A stretch of DNA of 64,000 nt from positions 1 through 64,000 of the forward strand of contig NZ_RKMF01000001.1 of NCBI RefSeq assembly GCF_003797835.1, written 5' to 3'. Shown in pieces: positions 8,533-16,365 of this stretch. A program made the position numbers and the translations under genes. Source of the stretch: Kocuria soli. GTDB taxonomy: Bacteria; Actinomycetota; Actinomycetes; Actinomycetales; Micrococcaceae. A model generated the notes under the pieces. That model ran no database searches. It was not told the DNA's origin and worked only from the letters and a program-made list of their open reading frames with translations. Each line of letters starts with the position of its first letter. Within the stretch, counting starts at the first letter, position 1.

Positions 8533-10089
8533 ATGACGACTTCACTGCAGGAACTGATCGACGACTCGATCTTCATTTCGACCGAACATCAGGCCCGTCT
8601 GGCCGAATTGAGCCAGGGCGTCGAGTGGGACGTGGACTTCTCCGTTCCGTCCTTCACCCTGCAGTCCGATCCGCCCGTCGTGCTGACCCCGCACCTGCTG
8701 GGCACCGACTCCGCCGAGCGCGGCTCCTGGGTGTGGTCCTGGCAGGAACTGGGCCACTTCCCCTCCGAGGTCGTGGCCGCTGCCGTCCAGTCCCGCGAAT
8801 CAGGAGCGCGGGCCGACGTCGACGAACTCATCACCGATGAACTGCCCACCCAGGACGGCCTGGCCCGTCAGTTGACACTGGCCACAAAGTCCCTGACCGG
8901 CGTGTGGGCGCACTACCCGGCCCGCGTGGGCAAGCAGGTCACCGCCTGGCTCCTGTTGGAGGGCCCCGAGCTCGAGCTCGAACCGATCTCCCTGGAAACC
9001 ATGATGCGCGTGATCGCCGAGGCCCTCCAGACCGGGACCGCGGTTGACCACAACCGGGCATTGGACTCCTACGCCAAGCTCCGCGGGATGCACATCGAGT
9101 GGGACACCGACGCCACGTGCGTGATCTCCACCCGCGACGGCGCCCAGCGGTTCTGGTTCGAGGACCACCAGGTCTCCGGGGTGGAGCCGGCCGAGTCCAC
9201 CGTGGGCGAGGACGAACTCGCCCGCCTGGAGCAGGAGGCCCGGACCCGCCGCGAGGCCCTGGCCGCCGACCGTTCCGACGCGCAGCAGATCGCCGAACAG
9301 CAGGCGGCTCAGGACACCGCGGTCCGAGAGGCCGAGGAGGCCACGCGCCGTGAGGCGTCGGCAGCCGCTGACAGCCCCGCCGAGTCCGTTTCGGTGGCCC
9401 CGGAGGCCGCGGCCGCTGCGGAAGCCGGCGAGGGTGACGAGGCAACGGCGACGCAGGCCCCGACCCAGGACGGCCAGGAGCCGCTGCCCGCCGAGCTGTC
9501 CCGCGAGGACCTGGAGGCACCCGTACCGGGTACCGCTTCCGAGGATCTGCCCTACGACCAGGAGCCGCGCCGCGACATCGCCCCCGGCGAGGTCACGACC
9601 ACCACGGTGCCCTCCCTCTCCCCCGAGACCGACGACGACGCCCGGCGCGACCATGCACGGACCGCCGAGCAGGCCGCAACGGCGGACCGCGAGGACCACC
9701 GTTCGCCCGGCGTCGTTTCCCCGGAGGAGTACGCGGCCCGCACCGAATCTGCGGAGCCGCGGGACACGGAACGCCCCGAGGTGCGGCAGCCGCGCGTCGA
9801 GGAGCCTGCCACGGCTCGCCCCGTCCAGGACGAGGCCGTCGAACCGGTCATCGGACCCGGGGGCACGGTTGAGGAGCCGGGCGCTGCGCAGGCCCCGGCA
9901 GATCGCGAGCCCGCCACTGCCGGAACCGGAGCAGACCAGAGCCCGGCAGCGCCCGGTTCCGCGAAGCCCGCGGACGACGCTCGGGCCACGGACGATCAGC
10001 CCGCTGACGCCCAGACCGCCCGCGAGGACCGCGAGCAGGAGGACGAGCCGCGCAAGAAGGGCTTTTTCAGCCGCTTCTTCGGGCTGTGA
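8533..10089 (+). CDS. DUF6882-family protein with long acidic tail and basic amphipathic end
   Basis: 518 residues. The ATG at 8533 has both GGAGG just upstream and a TAGCCT element ending 7 bases before it. Residues 1-230 are a folded domain with HQARLAELSQGVEWDVDFS, a WVWSWQELGHFP core and HIEWDTDATCVISTRDG, matching the DUF6882 pattern as I recall it. Residues about 240-505 are low-complexity Glu/Ala/Pro/Asp with REAL-type repeats, predicted disordered and coiled near 245-290. The last dozen residues, RKKGFFSRFFGL, are basic and amphipathic and could touch a membrane. The function is unknown. It shares a 62-bp divergent promoter region with the SseB-domain gene, which suggests a joint role (inference). 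Confidence 0.65.
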   Translation: MTTSLQELIDDSIFISTEHQARLAELSQGVEWDVDFSVPSFTLQSDPPVVLTPHLLGTDSAERGSWVWSWQELGHFPSEVVAAAVQSRESGARADVDELITDELPTQDGLARQLTLATKSLTGVWAHYPARVGKQVTAWLLLEGPELELEPISLETMMRVIAEALQTGTAVDHNRALDSYAKLRGMHIEWDTDATCVISTRDGAQRFWFEDHQVSGVEPAESTVGEDELARLEQEARTRREALAADRSDAQQIAEQQAAQDTAVREAEEATRREASAAADSPAESVSVAPEAAAAAEAGEGDEATATQAPTQDGQEPLPAELSREDLEAPVPGTASEDLPYDQEPRRDIAPGEVTTTTVPSLSPETDDDARRDHARTAEQAATADREDHRSPGVVSPEEYAARTESAEPRDTERPEVRQPRVEEPATARPVQDEAVEPVIGPGGTVEEPGAAQAPADREPATAGTGADQSPAAPGSAKPADDARATDDQPADAQTAREDREQEDEPRKKGFFSRFFGL

Positions 10090-10104
10090 TCGGGCAGTGA
10101 CCGT

Positions 10105-11037
10105 TTGAGCACGCCCGAACCGGTGCGCCCAGGAGGCGACGACCGGCGCGGGTTGGTCTTCGGCGCGAGCGCCTACGGACTGTGGGGGCTGCTGCCCCTG
10201 TACTTCGTGGCGCTCGTGCCCGCCGGAGCCTGGGAGATCGTGTCCCTGCGCGTGATCTTCGCGCTGGGCCTCTGCCTGGTCCTGTTGGCCGTCTTCGGGC
10301 AGTTCGGCCGGTTCCTGGCGGCCTTCACCCAACCGAAGGCGCTGGGGCTCTTCCTCCTGTCCGGGGTGCTGATCGGGTGCAACTGGCTGCTGTACACGAT
10401 CGCGACCACCACGGGCCACACGCTGGAAGCCTCCCTGGGTTACTTCATCAATCCCATCGTGGCCATCGCCCTGGGGGTCCTGGTCCTGCGGGAGAAACTC
10501 AGGCCTCTCCAATGGGGTGCGGTGGGCCTGGGGCTGGCCGCCGTGGTCGTGATGTCCGTCTTCTACGGTCAGGTTCCGTGGCTGTCCCTCGGACTCGCGT
10601 TCTCCTTCGGACTCTACGGTTTGACCAAGTCGATGCTGCGCGGCAGCTGGCCCGCGCTGGTGTCCTTGACCATGGAAACGCTGGCCATCATGCCTCCGGC
10701 CGCTTTGATCATCGCCGGGCTGGCGCGTGGCGACCAGCTGACGCTGACGGGCCACGGGACCACGCACACGCTGTTGCTCGCGGCCTCCGGTGTGGTCACG
10801 GTCGTGCCCCTGCTGCTCTTCGGACTGGCGGCCGCCCGTCTACCGTTGAGCACCGTGGGGATGCTGCAGTACATCGCACCGATCCTGCAGTTCCTCCTGG
10901 CCGTGCTGTACCTGCACGAGGCCATGCCGCTGGAACGCTGGCTGGGATTCGGGATCGTGTGGGCCGCCGTCGTCCTCCTGGTCGTGGATGCCTACGGCCG
11001 CGGCCGTGCGCAACGACGGCGGGCGAGGGGCGCCTGA
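10105..11037 (+). CDS. rarD: RarD/EamA-family transporter
   Basis: 310 residues from a TTG at 10105, the first usable start after the preceding gene. About ten hydrophobic segments form two EamA repeats. The first begins with the RarD signature ASAYGLWGLLPLYF and the second covers SGVVTVVPLLLFGLAAARLPLSTVG. The segment LEASLGYFINPIVAIALGVL and the end LQYIAPILQFLLAVLYLHE are strongly conserved in RarD. It is an inner-membrane drug/metabolite-superfamily exporter whose substrate is not established. The gene lies 15 bases after the DUF6882 gene with no ribosome binding site of note, so it may be translated by read-through coupling. It ends at a strong hairpin. Confidence 0.9.
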   Translation: MSTPEPVRPGGDDRRGLVFGASAYGLWGLLPLYFVALVPAGAWEIVSLRVIFALGLCLVLLAVFGQFGRFLAAFTQPKALGLFLLSGVLIGCNWLLYTIATTTGHTLEASLGYFINPIVAIALGVLVLREKLRPLQWGAVGLGLAAVVVMSVFYGQVPWLSLGLAFSFGLYGLTKSMLRGSWPALVSLTMETLAIMPPAALIIAGLARGDQLTLTGHGTTHTLLLAASGVVTVVPLLLFGLAAARLPLSTVGMLQYIAPILQFLLAVLYLHEAMPLERWLGFGIVWAAVVLLVVDAYGRGRAQRRRARGA

Positions 11038-11060
11038 GGTCGTCCCCGGTGGTCCACAGA

Positions 11061-11106
11061 AACGGCTCGGGCCGGGCACCCTGTTGGGTGCCCGGCCCGA
11101 GCCGTT
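11061..11106. terminator. 21-bp perfect hairpin between rarD and metS
   Basis: Bases 11061-11081 pair without mismatch with 11086-11106 across a TGTT loop. The stem is GC-rich (core CTCGGGCCGGGCACCC) and there is no U-tract on either strand. It stands between converging genes and can act for both. Confidence 0.8.
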
Positions 11107-11142
11107 GTCATGAGTGGTGCGGATCAGTGGTCCGGTGCGGTC

Positions 11143-11256
11143 CTACTCGTCGCCGCTTTCGTCCGGCTGGCGCCGCAGGTTCAGGATGGAGGCGATCAAC
11201 CCGCCCCACACCGTGACCCCGGCCACGACCAGCATCACGATTGCTTCGGTGCTCAT
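11143..11256 (-). CDS. metS: MetS, small subunit of methionine/alanine importer
   Basis: A 37-residue product: an acidic start (MSTEA), one hydrophobic helix (IVMLVVAGVTVWGGLIASIL) and a polar tail (NLRRQPDESGDE). This is the known profile of the small MetS subunit that Corynebacterium MetP needs for sodium-dependent methionine and alanine uptake. Its ATG overlaps the metP stop (ATGA at 11253-11256), so translation is coupled. It is preceded by GAGGGAACC. It is easily missed by length cut-offs. Confidence 0.9.
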   Translation of the reverse strand: MSTEAIVMLVVAGVTVWGGLIASILNLRRQPDESGDE

Positions 11257-12971
11257 CGGGTTCCCTCCTCGACTGCGTTCGTGCGGGCGTCGTCGGACTC
11301 CACCCAGGGCTCGGAAGCGCGCTCCCGGTGCTCGTGCGGGTCGTGCCAGGGGGTCCCGTCACGTACCACGGAACTCGTGATCGTGGGGGTCACCCCGGTG
11401 CTCAGGTACTTCTGGTCCAATCCCGGGTCCAGCACCGCCAGTGCGGGCGAAGACTGGGCCCCACGGGAACGCTTGGACCACGGGATCTTCGAGACGATCA
11501 GGGAAATCACCACCAGGGAGATGGCCATGCCCCAACCGAAGGTCACCACGAACCAGGTGGGGAACCCACCGTAGCCCTCGGAGAGCACCGTGGTGATCTG
11601 CCCGATGATCGAGTAGCCCAGGACCACGACGGCCACACCGCCGATGAAGATCATCCAGGTGCGGCCGACCTTGAAGGCCGACACGGCGTTGAGGTGGTCG
11701 CGCAAGCCCGGGAGCGCTGTCAAGCCGGCGCTGAGGGTGATCACCGCAGCCAGGGACGCGGCCATGATGCCGAAGTTGTTGACGAAGGCGTCCGTGACGT
11801 CCAGGAGGTTCAGGCCAGTCGTCGTCGGGAACAGCAGCAAGGAGGCCACGGCCAACGGGACGACGACGGCGATGGTGCCCGCCAACCGTCCCAGACCCAG
11901 CTTGTCCTGGACGCCCGCGATGATGACCTCCACGATCGAGATCAACGAGGTCAAGCCCGCGAAGGTCAGTGCCCCGAAGAACAGCACACCGAGCAGGGCA
12001 CCCATGGGCGCCTCGGAGATGATCGTGGGGAAGGCGATGAAGGCCAGGCCGATGCCGCCGCTGACGACCTCGGAAACCTCGGCCCCCGATGCCGTGGCCA
12101 TGAAGCCCAGCGCCGCGAAGACGCCGATGCCGGCCAGGATCTCGAAGGAGGAGTTCGCGAAGCCGACGACCAGCGCGGTGCTGGTCAGGTCCGAACGCCG
12201 CTTGAGGTAGGAGGCGTAGGTGACCATGATGCCGAAGCCCACGGACAGGGAGAAGAAGATCTGCCCGTACGCGGCCATCCACACCGCACTGTTGCCCAGA
12301 GCCGACCAGTCCGGGGTGAACAGGGCGTTGAGACCGGCACCGGCACCGTCCAGGGTCAGCGCCATGACCACCATGACGGCGAACATGACCACCAGCAGCG
12401 GGATGAAGACCACGTTGAAGCGGCCGATGCCGCGCTGCACACCCAGGGCCATGACCACCAGCAGGATGACCCAGACGAGAGCCAGACCCAGGAGCACCTG
12501 CGGGACGAAGTCGAAGCTCGGGGCGACGGTGTCGGCGACCTGCAGGTACTGGCCCATGAAGAAGCCCTCGGGGTCATCCCCCCAGGCCTTGGTCACGGAG
12601 AAGATCGTGTAGGAACCGGCCCACGCGATGATCACCGCGTAGTAAGCGGCGATCACGAAACAGATGCACAACTGCCACCAGCCGAGGAACTCGGCCTTCG
12701 GATGCAGGCGCCGATAGGACAGCGGTGCGGAGGCCCGGTAGCGATGTCCCACCGCGTAGTCGAGCATGAGCAGCGGGAGACCCGCCGTCAGCAGCGCGAT
12801 CAGGTAGGGGATCATGAAGGCCCCGCCGCCGTTTTCGTAGGCGACGTACGGGAAACGCCAGATGTTTCCCAGGCCGATGGCGGAGCCCATGGCGGCCAGG
12901 ATGAAGACGGTTCGATTGGAAAAGACCTCACGCTGTTGCGCAGCGGGAGGTGCGGATGTGTTTGAGGACAC
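11253..12971 (-). CDS. metP: sodium-dependent methionine/alanine transporter MetP (NSS family)
   Basis: 572 residues from a GTG with GAGGTGG upstream. Twelve hydrophobic segments are visible. TM1 carries the NSS sodium/substrate motif GSAIGLGNIWRFPYV (about 29-43) and is followed by NGGGAFMIPYL. The C-terminal about 70 residues are a polar cytoplasmic tail. NSS carriers couple amino-acid import to sodium. The adjacent, translationally coupled metS assigns it to the MetPS type rather than to another NSS substrate class. The unit ends at the hairpin at 11061-11106. The leader at 12972-13093 shows no recognisable riboswitch. Confidence 0.9.
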   Translation of the reverse strand: MSSNTSAPPAAQQREVFSNRTVFILAAMGSAIGLGNIWRFPYVAYENGGGAFMIPYLIALLTAGLPLLMLDYAVGHRYRASAPLSYRRLHPKAEFLGWWQLCICFVIAAYYAVIIAWAGSYTIFSVTKAWGDDPEGFFMGQYLQVADTVAPSFDFVPQVLLGLALVWVILLVVMALGVQRGIGRFNVVFIPLLVVMFAVMVVMALTLDGAGAGLNALFTPDWSALGNSAVWMAAYGQIFFSLSVGFGIMVTYASYLKRRSDLTSTALVVGFANSSFEILAGIGVFAALGFMATASGAEVSEVVSGGIGLAFIAFPTIISEAPMGALLGVLFFGALTFAGLTSLISIVEVIIAGVQDKLGLGRLAGTIAVVVPLAVASLLLFPTTTGLNLLDVTDAFVNNFGIMAASLAAVITLSAGLTALPGLRDHLNAVSAFKVGRTWMIFIGGVAVVVLGYSIIGQITTVLSEGYGGFPTWFVVTFGWGMAISLVVISLIVSKIPWSKRSRGAQSSPALAVLDPGLDQKYLSTGVTPTITSSVVRDGTPWHDPHEHRERASEPWVESDDARTNAVEEGTR

Positions 12972-13093
12972 GGGTCCACCTCGTGGTGCTCAGAGGGTGC
13001 CTGGCGCGAAAGGCCCGGCGGTGGTTGCGAATGGTTCCGCGGGTCCGGTGAGGGTGGCCGGAGGGACGGTTTGAGGGTTCAGGCTACCCGGGC

Positions 13094-14182
13094 TTATGCG
13101 GATCGATGCACCATGCCGCGCGCGAAGCTCTGCAAGGCGCGTTTGGCGGTGGATTCCGGCAGAGGCGCCAGGGCGGCTTCCGCATGGTTGACCCAGGACT
13201 CGGCGACCTCCCACGCCCCGTCGATGGCGGGATGCCCGGCCAATGCCTCGACCGCACGGGCGAGATCTTCGTCCGCGGTCAGGTCACCGTCCACGAGTGC
13301 GAGCACTTCCTGGGCGGAGGTGTCGCCCCCGGCAGCCATGCGTCGCAGCACGAGGACGGGCAGGGTGGGGACGCCTTCACGCAGGTCGGTACCGGGGGTC
13401 TTCCCGGTCTGAGCTGCCGTGGACGTGATGTCGATGACGTCGTCGGCCAGTTGGAAGGCCACGCCGATCTTCTCACCGTAGTTCTCCAGGACCTCGATGA
13501 CCTCGGGGGTCGCACCGGCCAGGGTCGAGCCGTAGACCCCGCACGCTGCGATCAGCGAACCGGTCTTGCCGGCCAGAACCTGGATGTAGTGCTCCAGGGC
13601 GTCGGTGCCCTCGGGCGGGCCGGAGGTCTCCTGCAACTGGCCGGTGACCAGGCGTTCGAACGCGTTGGCCTGGATCTGGTAAGCCCGCTGGGACAGCGTG
13701 GCCACCAGCGCGGAGGCCCGCGCGAAGATCAGGTCCCCGGTGAGGATCGCGACGTTGTTGCCCCATACGGTGTGGGCCGCATCCACCCCGCGGCGCACGG
13801 GTGCGGAGTCCATGACGTCGTCGTGGTACAGCGAGGCCAGATGCGTCAGTTCGACCACGACGGCGGCGTCGATCACGTCGTCGTTGATCCCGCCTCCGAT
13901 GGCACCGGCGAGCACCGTGAGCAGCGGCCGCACGCGCTTCCCTCCCGCTTTGAGCAGGTGGGAGGCCGTGACCTCGATGAGGGGGTCCGAGCTGCGCACT
14001 TCTTCGGCCAGACGGGTCTCGATCCGGTCCAGGGCGGCCAGAACCTGGGCACCGAACTCGGGATCGGCCGCGATGACCTCCATGCCCGCGGGAAGCGCGG
14101 AATCACCACCGGTGGCGACGGTCTCGCCCGCGGGGGCGTGGGCGTCGTCGTGCCGTTGGGGGGCGGAGGAGGAATCAGTCAC
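13094..14182 (-). CDS. trans-polyprenyl diphosphate synthase (menaquinone side chain)
   Basis: 362 residues from GTG 14182, preceded by GGAGAACC and a TAAAGT element. This is the isoprenoid synthase fold with first Asp-rich motif DDVMD (HDDVMDSA, near 120-125) and second DDVID (QLADDVIDITS, near 245). GGKRVRPLL is the allylic-substrate binding start. The enzyme adds isopentenyl diphosphate units to make the polyprenyl tail that MenA attaches. Chain length (hepta, octa or nona) cannot be read from the sequence. It overlaps menJ by 8 bases and lies downstream of menG-menJ, so the three form one quinone-tail operon. The N-terminal about 40 residues are low-complexity. Confidence 0.9.
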   Translation of the reverse strand: MTDSSSAPQRHDDAHAPAGETVATGGDSALPAGMEVIAADPEFGAQVLAALDRIETRLAEEVRSSDPLIEVTASHLLKAGGKRVRPLLTVLAGAIGGGINDDVIDAAVVVELTHLASLYHDDVMDSAPVRRGVDAAHTVWGNNVAILTGDLIFARASALVATLSQRAYQIQANAFERLVTGQLQETSGPPEGTDALEHYIQVLAGKTGSLIAACGVYGSTLAGATPEVIEVLENYGEKIGVAFQLADDVIDITSTAAQTGKTPGTDLREGVPTLPVLVLRRMAAGGDTSAQEVLALVDGDLTADEDLARAVEALAGHPAIDGAWEVAESWVNHAEAALAPLPESTAKRALQSFARGMVHRSA

Positions 14183-15503
14183 GGTTCTCCACTTTACTGG
14201 TTTCGGGGGATTCTTTTGCCGCGGGCCGGATGTTGGAGGTCGGCGGGGTGAGCGCGTCCAGGACGGCGACGGCCCGATCCTGCCAGGTGCGCGGCGGATG
14301 ATCGGTCAGCTCCGTCATGGTCTGCACCACGAAGCGCATCAGCGGTGGCACGGCCATCCCGGTGGCCAGGGCCGCTTTCATGACCCGGGGGTGCCCGATG
14401 GCCTCCGCCAGAACCCTCCCCTGTGTGAAGTGCGCACCCCACTCGTTCCGCAGGCGGTGTGGGTAACGGGCGAGTACGGCATCGCGTTGGGCCGGCCCGT
14501 TGGCCCCGGCCGCCTCCACGACGTGTTCGGCGGCGTACCGGGCGGACTCCATCGCGTTGGAGATCCCCTCCCCGTTGAAGGCCGAGACCAGGCCGGCCGA
14601 GTCACCCAGCAGGAGCATCCCGGGGTCCCAGTGCGGCGTGCGGTTGAAGGCCATCGGCAAGGCGGCGGAGAGCACCTTGCCCCGGACGTGGTCGGGATCG
14701 AAGGTCCACTCGGGCGGCATGGACGACGCCCAGTCGGCCAGCACCTTGCGGTAGTCCAGTTTCCCGAACGCGGGCGAGGTGTCCAGGATCCCGAGTCCGA
14801 CGTTCGCGGTCCCGTCGCCCGCGCCGAAGACCCATCCGTATCCGGGCAACAGACCACCGCGGGGGTCCGACCCGTCCGTGAGTTCCAGCCAGCCCTCCAT
14901 CCAGTCCAGGTCACTGCGGGGGGACTCGTAGTACGCACGGACCGCCACACCCATGGGGCGATCCTTGCGGCGGTGCAGTCCGGCCGACACGGCGGTGCGG
15001 GAGGACACCCCGTCGCAGGCCAGCACCAGGTCCGCACGGTGCTCCTCCATCTCTCCGGTGCGTCGCCCGTCGCCGTCCAGGACGGCCGCGGTCGCCCCGA
15101 CCACGCGATCGTCGTCGTCACGCAGCACGCCCGTGACGGAGCGGTGTTCAAGGATCTCGGCCCCCGCGGAGCGTGCGTGCTCGGCCAGGTGCTGGTCGAA
15201 GCCGGCCCGCGAGCGCACCAGACCGTAGGAGGGGAAGTCGGTGAGTTCGGGCCAGGGCAGTTCGATCGCCCGGCCGCGGGCACGGATCCGCAGCCCCTGG
15301 TTGCGGGCGTAGCCCAGCTCGGGGCCGTGGGGCAGGCCGATGAGTTGCATCTCCCGGACGGCGCGCGGGGTCAGCCCGTCACCGCAGACCTTCTCCCGCG
15401 GGTAGGCGGTCTTCTCCAGGACGGTGACCTCCATGCCCTGGGAGGCCAGCCAGTAGGCAGCGGTGGCTCCCGCCGGCCCACCGCCTGCGATCAGGACCTT
15501 CAC
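14175..15503 (-). CDS. menJ: geranylgeranyl reductase-family FAD protein, menaquinone reductase MenJ
   Basis: 442 residues from the GTG at 15503, whose bases overlap the menG stop (GTGA). Starting here puts the FAD Rossmann motif ([20 protein letters not shown]) right at the N-terminus as in the family; the 35 extra residues of the longer frame are menG shadow. Further family marks are [16 protein letters not shown] near 40 and the flavin-contact [15 protein letters not shown] near 295-310. MenJ in mycobacteria saturates one isoprene unit of menaquinone. The operon position between menG and the tail synthase supports that role. Other members act on geranylgeranyl lipids, so the exact substrate is inferred. 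Confidence 0.88.
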   Translation of the reverse strand: MKVLIAGGGPAGATAAYWLASQGMEVTVLEKTAYPREKVCGDGLTPRAVREMQLIGLPHGPELGYARNQGLRIRARGRAIELPWPELTDFPSYGLVRSRAGFDQHLAEHARSAGAEILEHRSVTGVLRDDDDRVVGATAAVLDGDGRRTGEMEEHRADLVLACDGVSSRTAVSAGLHRRKDRPMGVAVRAYYESPRSDLDWMEGWLELTDGSDPRGGLLPGYGWVFGAGDGTANVGLGILDTSPAFGKLDYRKVLADWASSMPPEWTFDPDHVRGKVLSAALPMAFNRTPHWDPGMLLLGDSAGLVSAFNGEGISNAMESARYAAEHVVEAAGANGPAQRDAVLARYPHRLRNEWGAHFTQGRVLAEAIGHPRVMKAALATGMAVPPLMRFVVQTMTELTDHPPRTWQDRAVAVLDALTPPTSNIRPAAKESPETSKVENRD

Positions 15504-16231
15504 GCCAGCCTGATCTCCGGTGCACCGTAGGCGGGGTTCTCCCCCTTGATCCCCCGGTGCACGGCCACGATGCCGCCCGAGAGGTTGCGGTACTGGACGT
15601 TCTCCCACCCGGCGGCGGCGATGTCCTTGGCCAGGCCCTCCTGGTCGGGCCAGGCCTCGATCGACTCGGCCAGGTACTCGTAGGCCTCCGGGTTGGAGGA
15701 GACCTTCTTGGCCATGCCGGGAAGGGCCTTGACCAGGTACTCGGCGTAGACCTTACGGAAGGCCTTGTTGGTGGGCGTGGAGAACTCGGCGATGACCAGG
15801 CGGCCGCCGGGCTTGGTGACGCGGTACATCTCGTGCAGGGCGCGGTGGTACCCCTCCACGTTGCGCAGTCCGTAGGAGATCGTGACGGCGTCGAAGGAGT
15901 CGTCGGCGAACGGGAGCATGGTCGCATCGGCCTGTAGGAACTCGATGTCCGGGCGGCGGGAGCGTCCGACCTGCAGCATGCCGAGGGACAGGTCGGCGGC
16001 GACGACCTTCACGCCCGCGTCCGCGAACGGCTCGGAGGACTTGCCCGTCCCGGCTGCCAGATCCAGCACGAATTCGCCGGGAACGGCCCCCACCGCCTCC
16101 GTCACGGCCTTCCGCCAGCCGCGGGTCTGGCCGAGGGACAGGACGTCGTTGGTCAGGTCGTACCGCGGGGCCACCTGGTCGAACATGGCGGTGACGGCAT
16201 CTTTGCGCTTGTTCAGGTCTGCTCGGTTCAC
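15500..16231 (-). CDS. menG: demethylmenaquinone methyltransferase
   Basis: 243 residues from GTG 16231. It is a class I SAM methyltransferase with motif [18 protein letters not shown] (near 55-70) and the UbiE/MenG signatures [18 protein letters not shown] near the N-terminus and [18 protein letters not shown] near 125. It methylates demethylmenaquinone, the last synthesis step. Upstream in-frame codons run through an 11-bp repeat array and are unlikely to be translated. A CACAAT element 6 bases before the GTG makes a leaderless start possible. It heads the menG-menJ-prenyl synthase operon, divergent from menF. Confidence 0.93.
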   Translation of the reverse strand: MNRADLNKRKDAVTAMFDQVAPRYDLTNDVLSLGQTRGWRKAVTEAVGAVPGEFVLDLAAGTGKSSEPFADAGVKVVAADLSLGMLQVGRSRRPDIEFLQADATMLPFADDSFDAVTISYGLRNVEGYHRALHEMYRVTKPGGRLVIAEFSTPTNKAFRKVYAEYLVKALPGMAKKVSSNPEAYEYLAESIEAWPDQEGLAKDIAAAGWENVQYRNLSGGIVAVHRGIKGENPAYGAPEIRLA

Positions 16232-16259
16232 GCTGCCATTGTGGCACTGATCGAACGGC

Positions 16260-16303
16260 GGCATTGATGCCGCATCGATGCGGCACCGATGTGGCATTGA
16301 TCT
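16260..16303. repeat. four 11-bp tandem repeats in the menG/menF divergent promoter region
   Basis: The units are GGCATTGATGC, CGCATCGATGC, GGCACCGATGT and GGCATTGATCT, head to tail with an exact 11-bp period. A fifth related unit (GGCACTGATCG) lies at 16243-16253, out of phase. The two inner units create an 18-bp perfect palindrome at 16268-16285. The period equals one helical turn, as in OmpR/PhoB-family and SARP binding sites. The array sits about 29-72 bases before menG and 63-106 before menF. Its regulatory role is inferred. Confidence 0.6.
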
Positions 16304-16365
16304 GGACGCCGACCGCGACGGCAGGCGTGATCGAGCCGCCTTCCCCCCGGCCTACACTGGCCGGG

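Noticed and set aside
8800-10767. 655-codon minus-strand frame over the DUF6882 and rarD genes
   Set aside because: Spans two well-supported genes in antisense, with repetitive Gly/Gln/Arg content and no start context.
11241-12965. 574-codon plus-strand frame opposite metP
   Set aside because: Asp/Gln/Gly/His-rich shadow of a membrane protein; metP is unmistakable.
15504-15608. N-terminal extension of MenJ
   Set aside because: The 35 extra codons are antisense-like Arg/Gly/Pro sequence inside menG; the GTG at 15503 starts exactly before the FAD motif.
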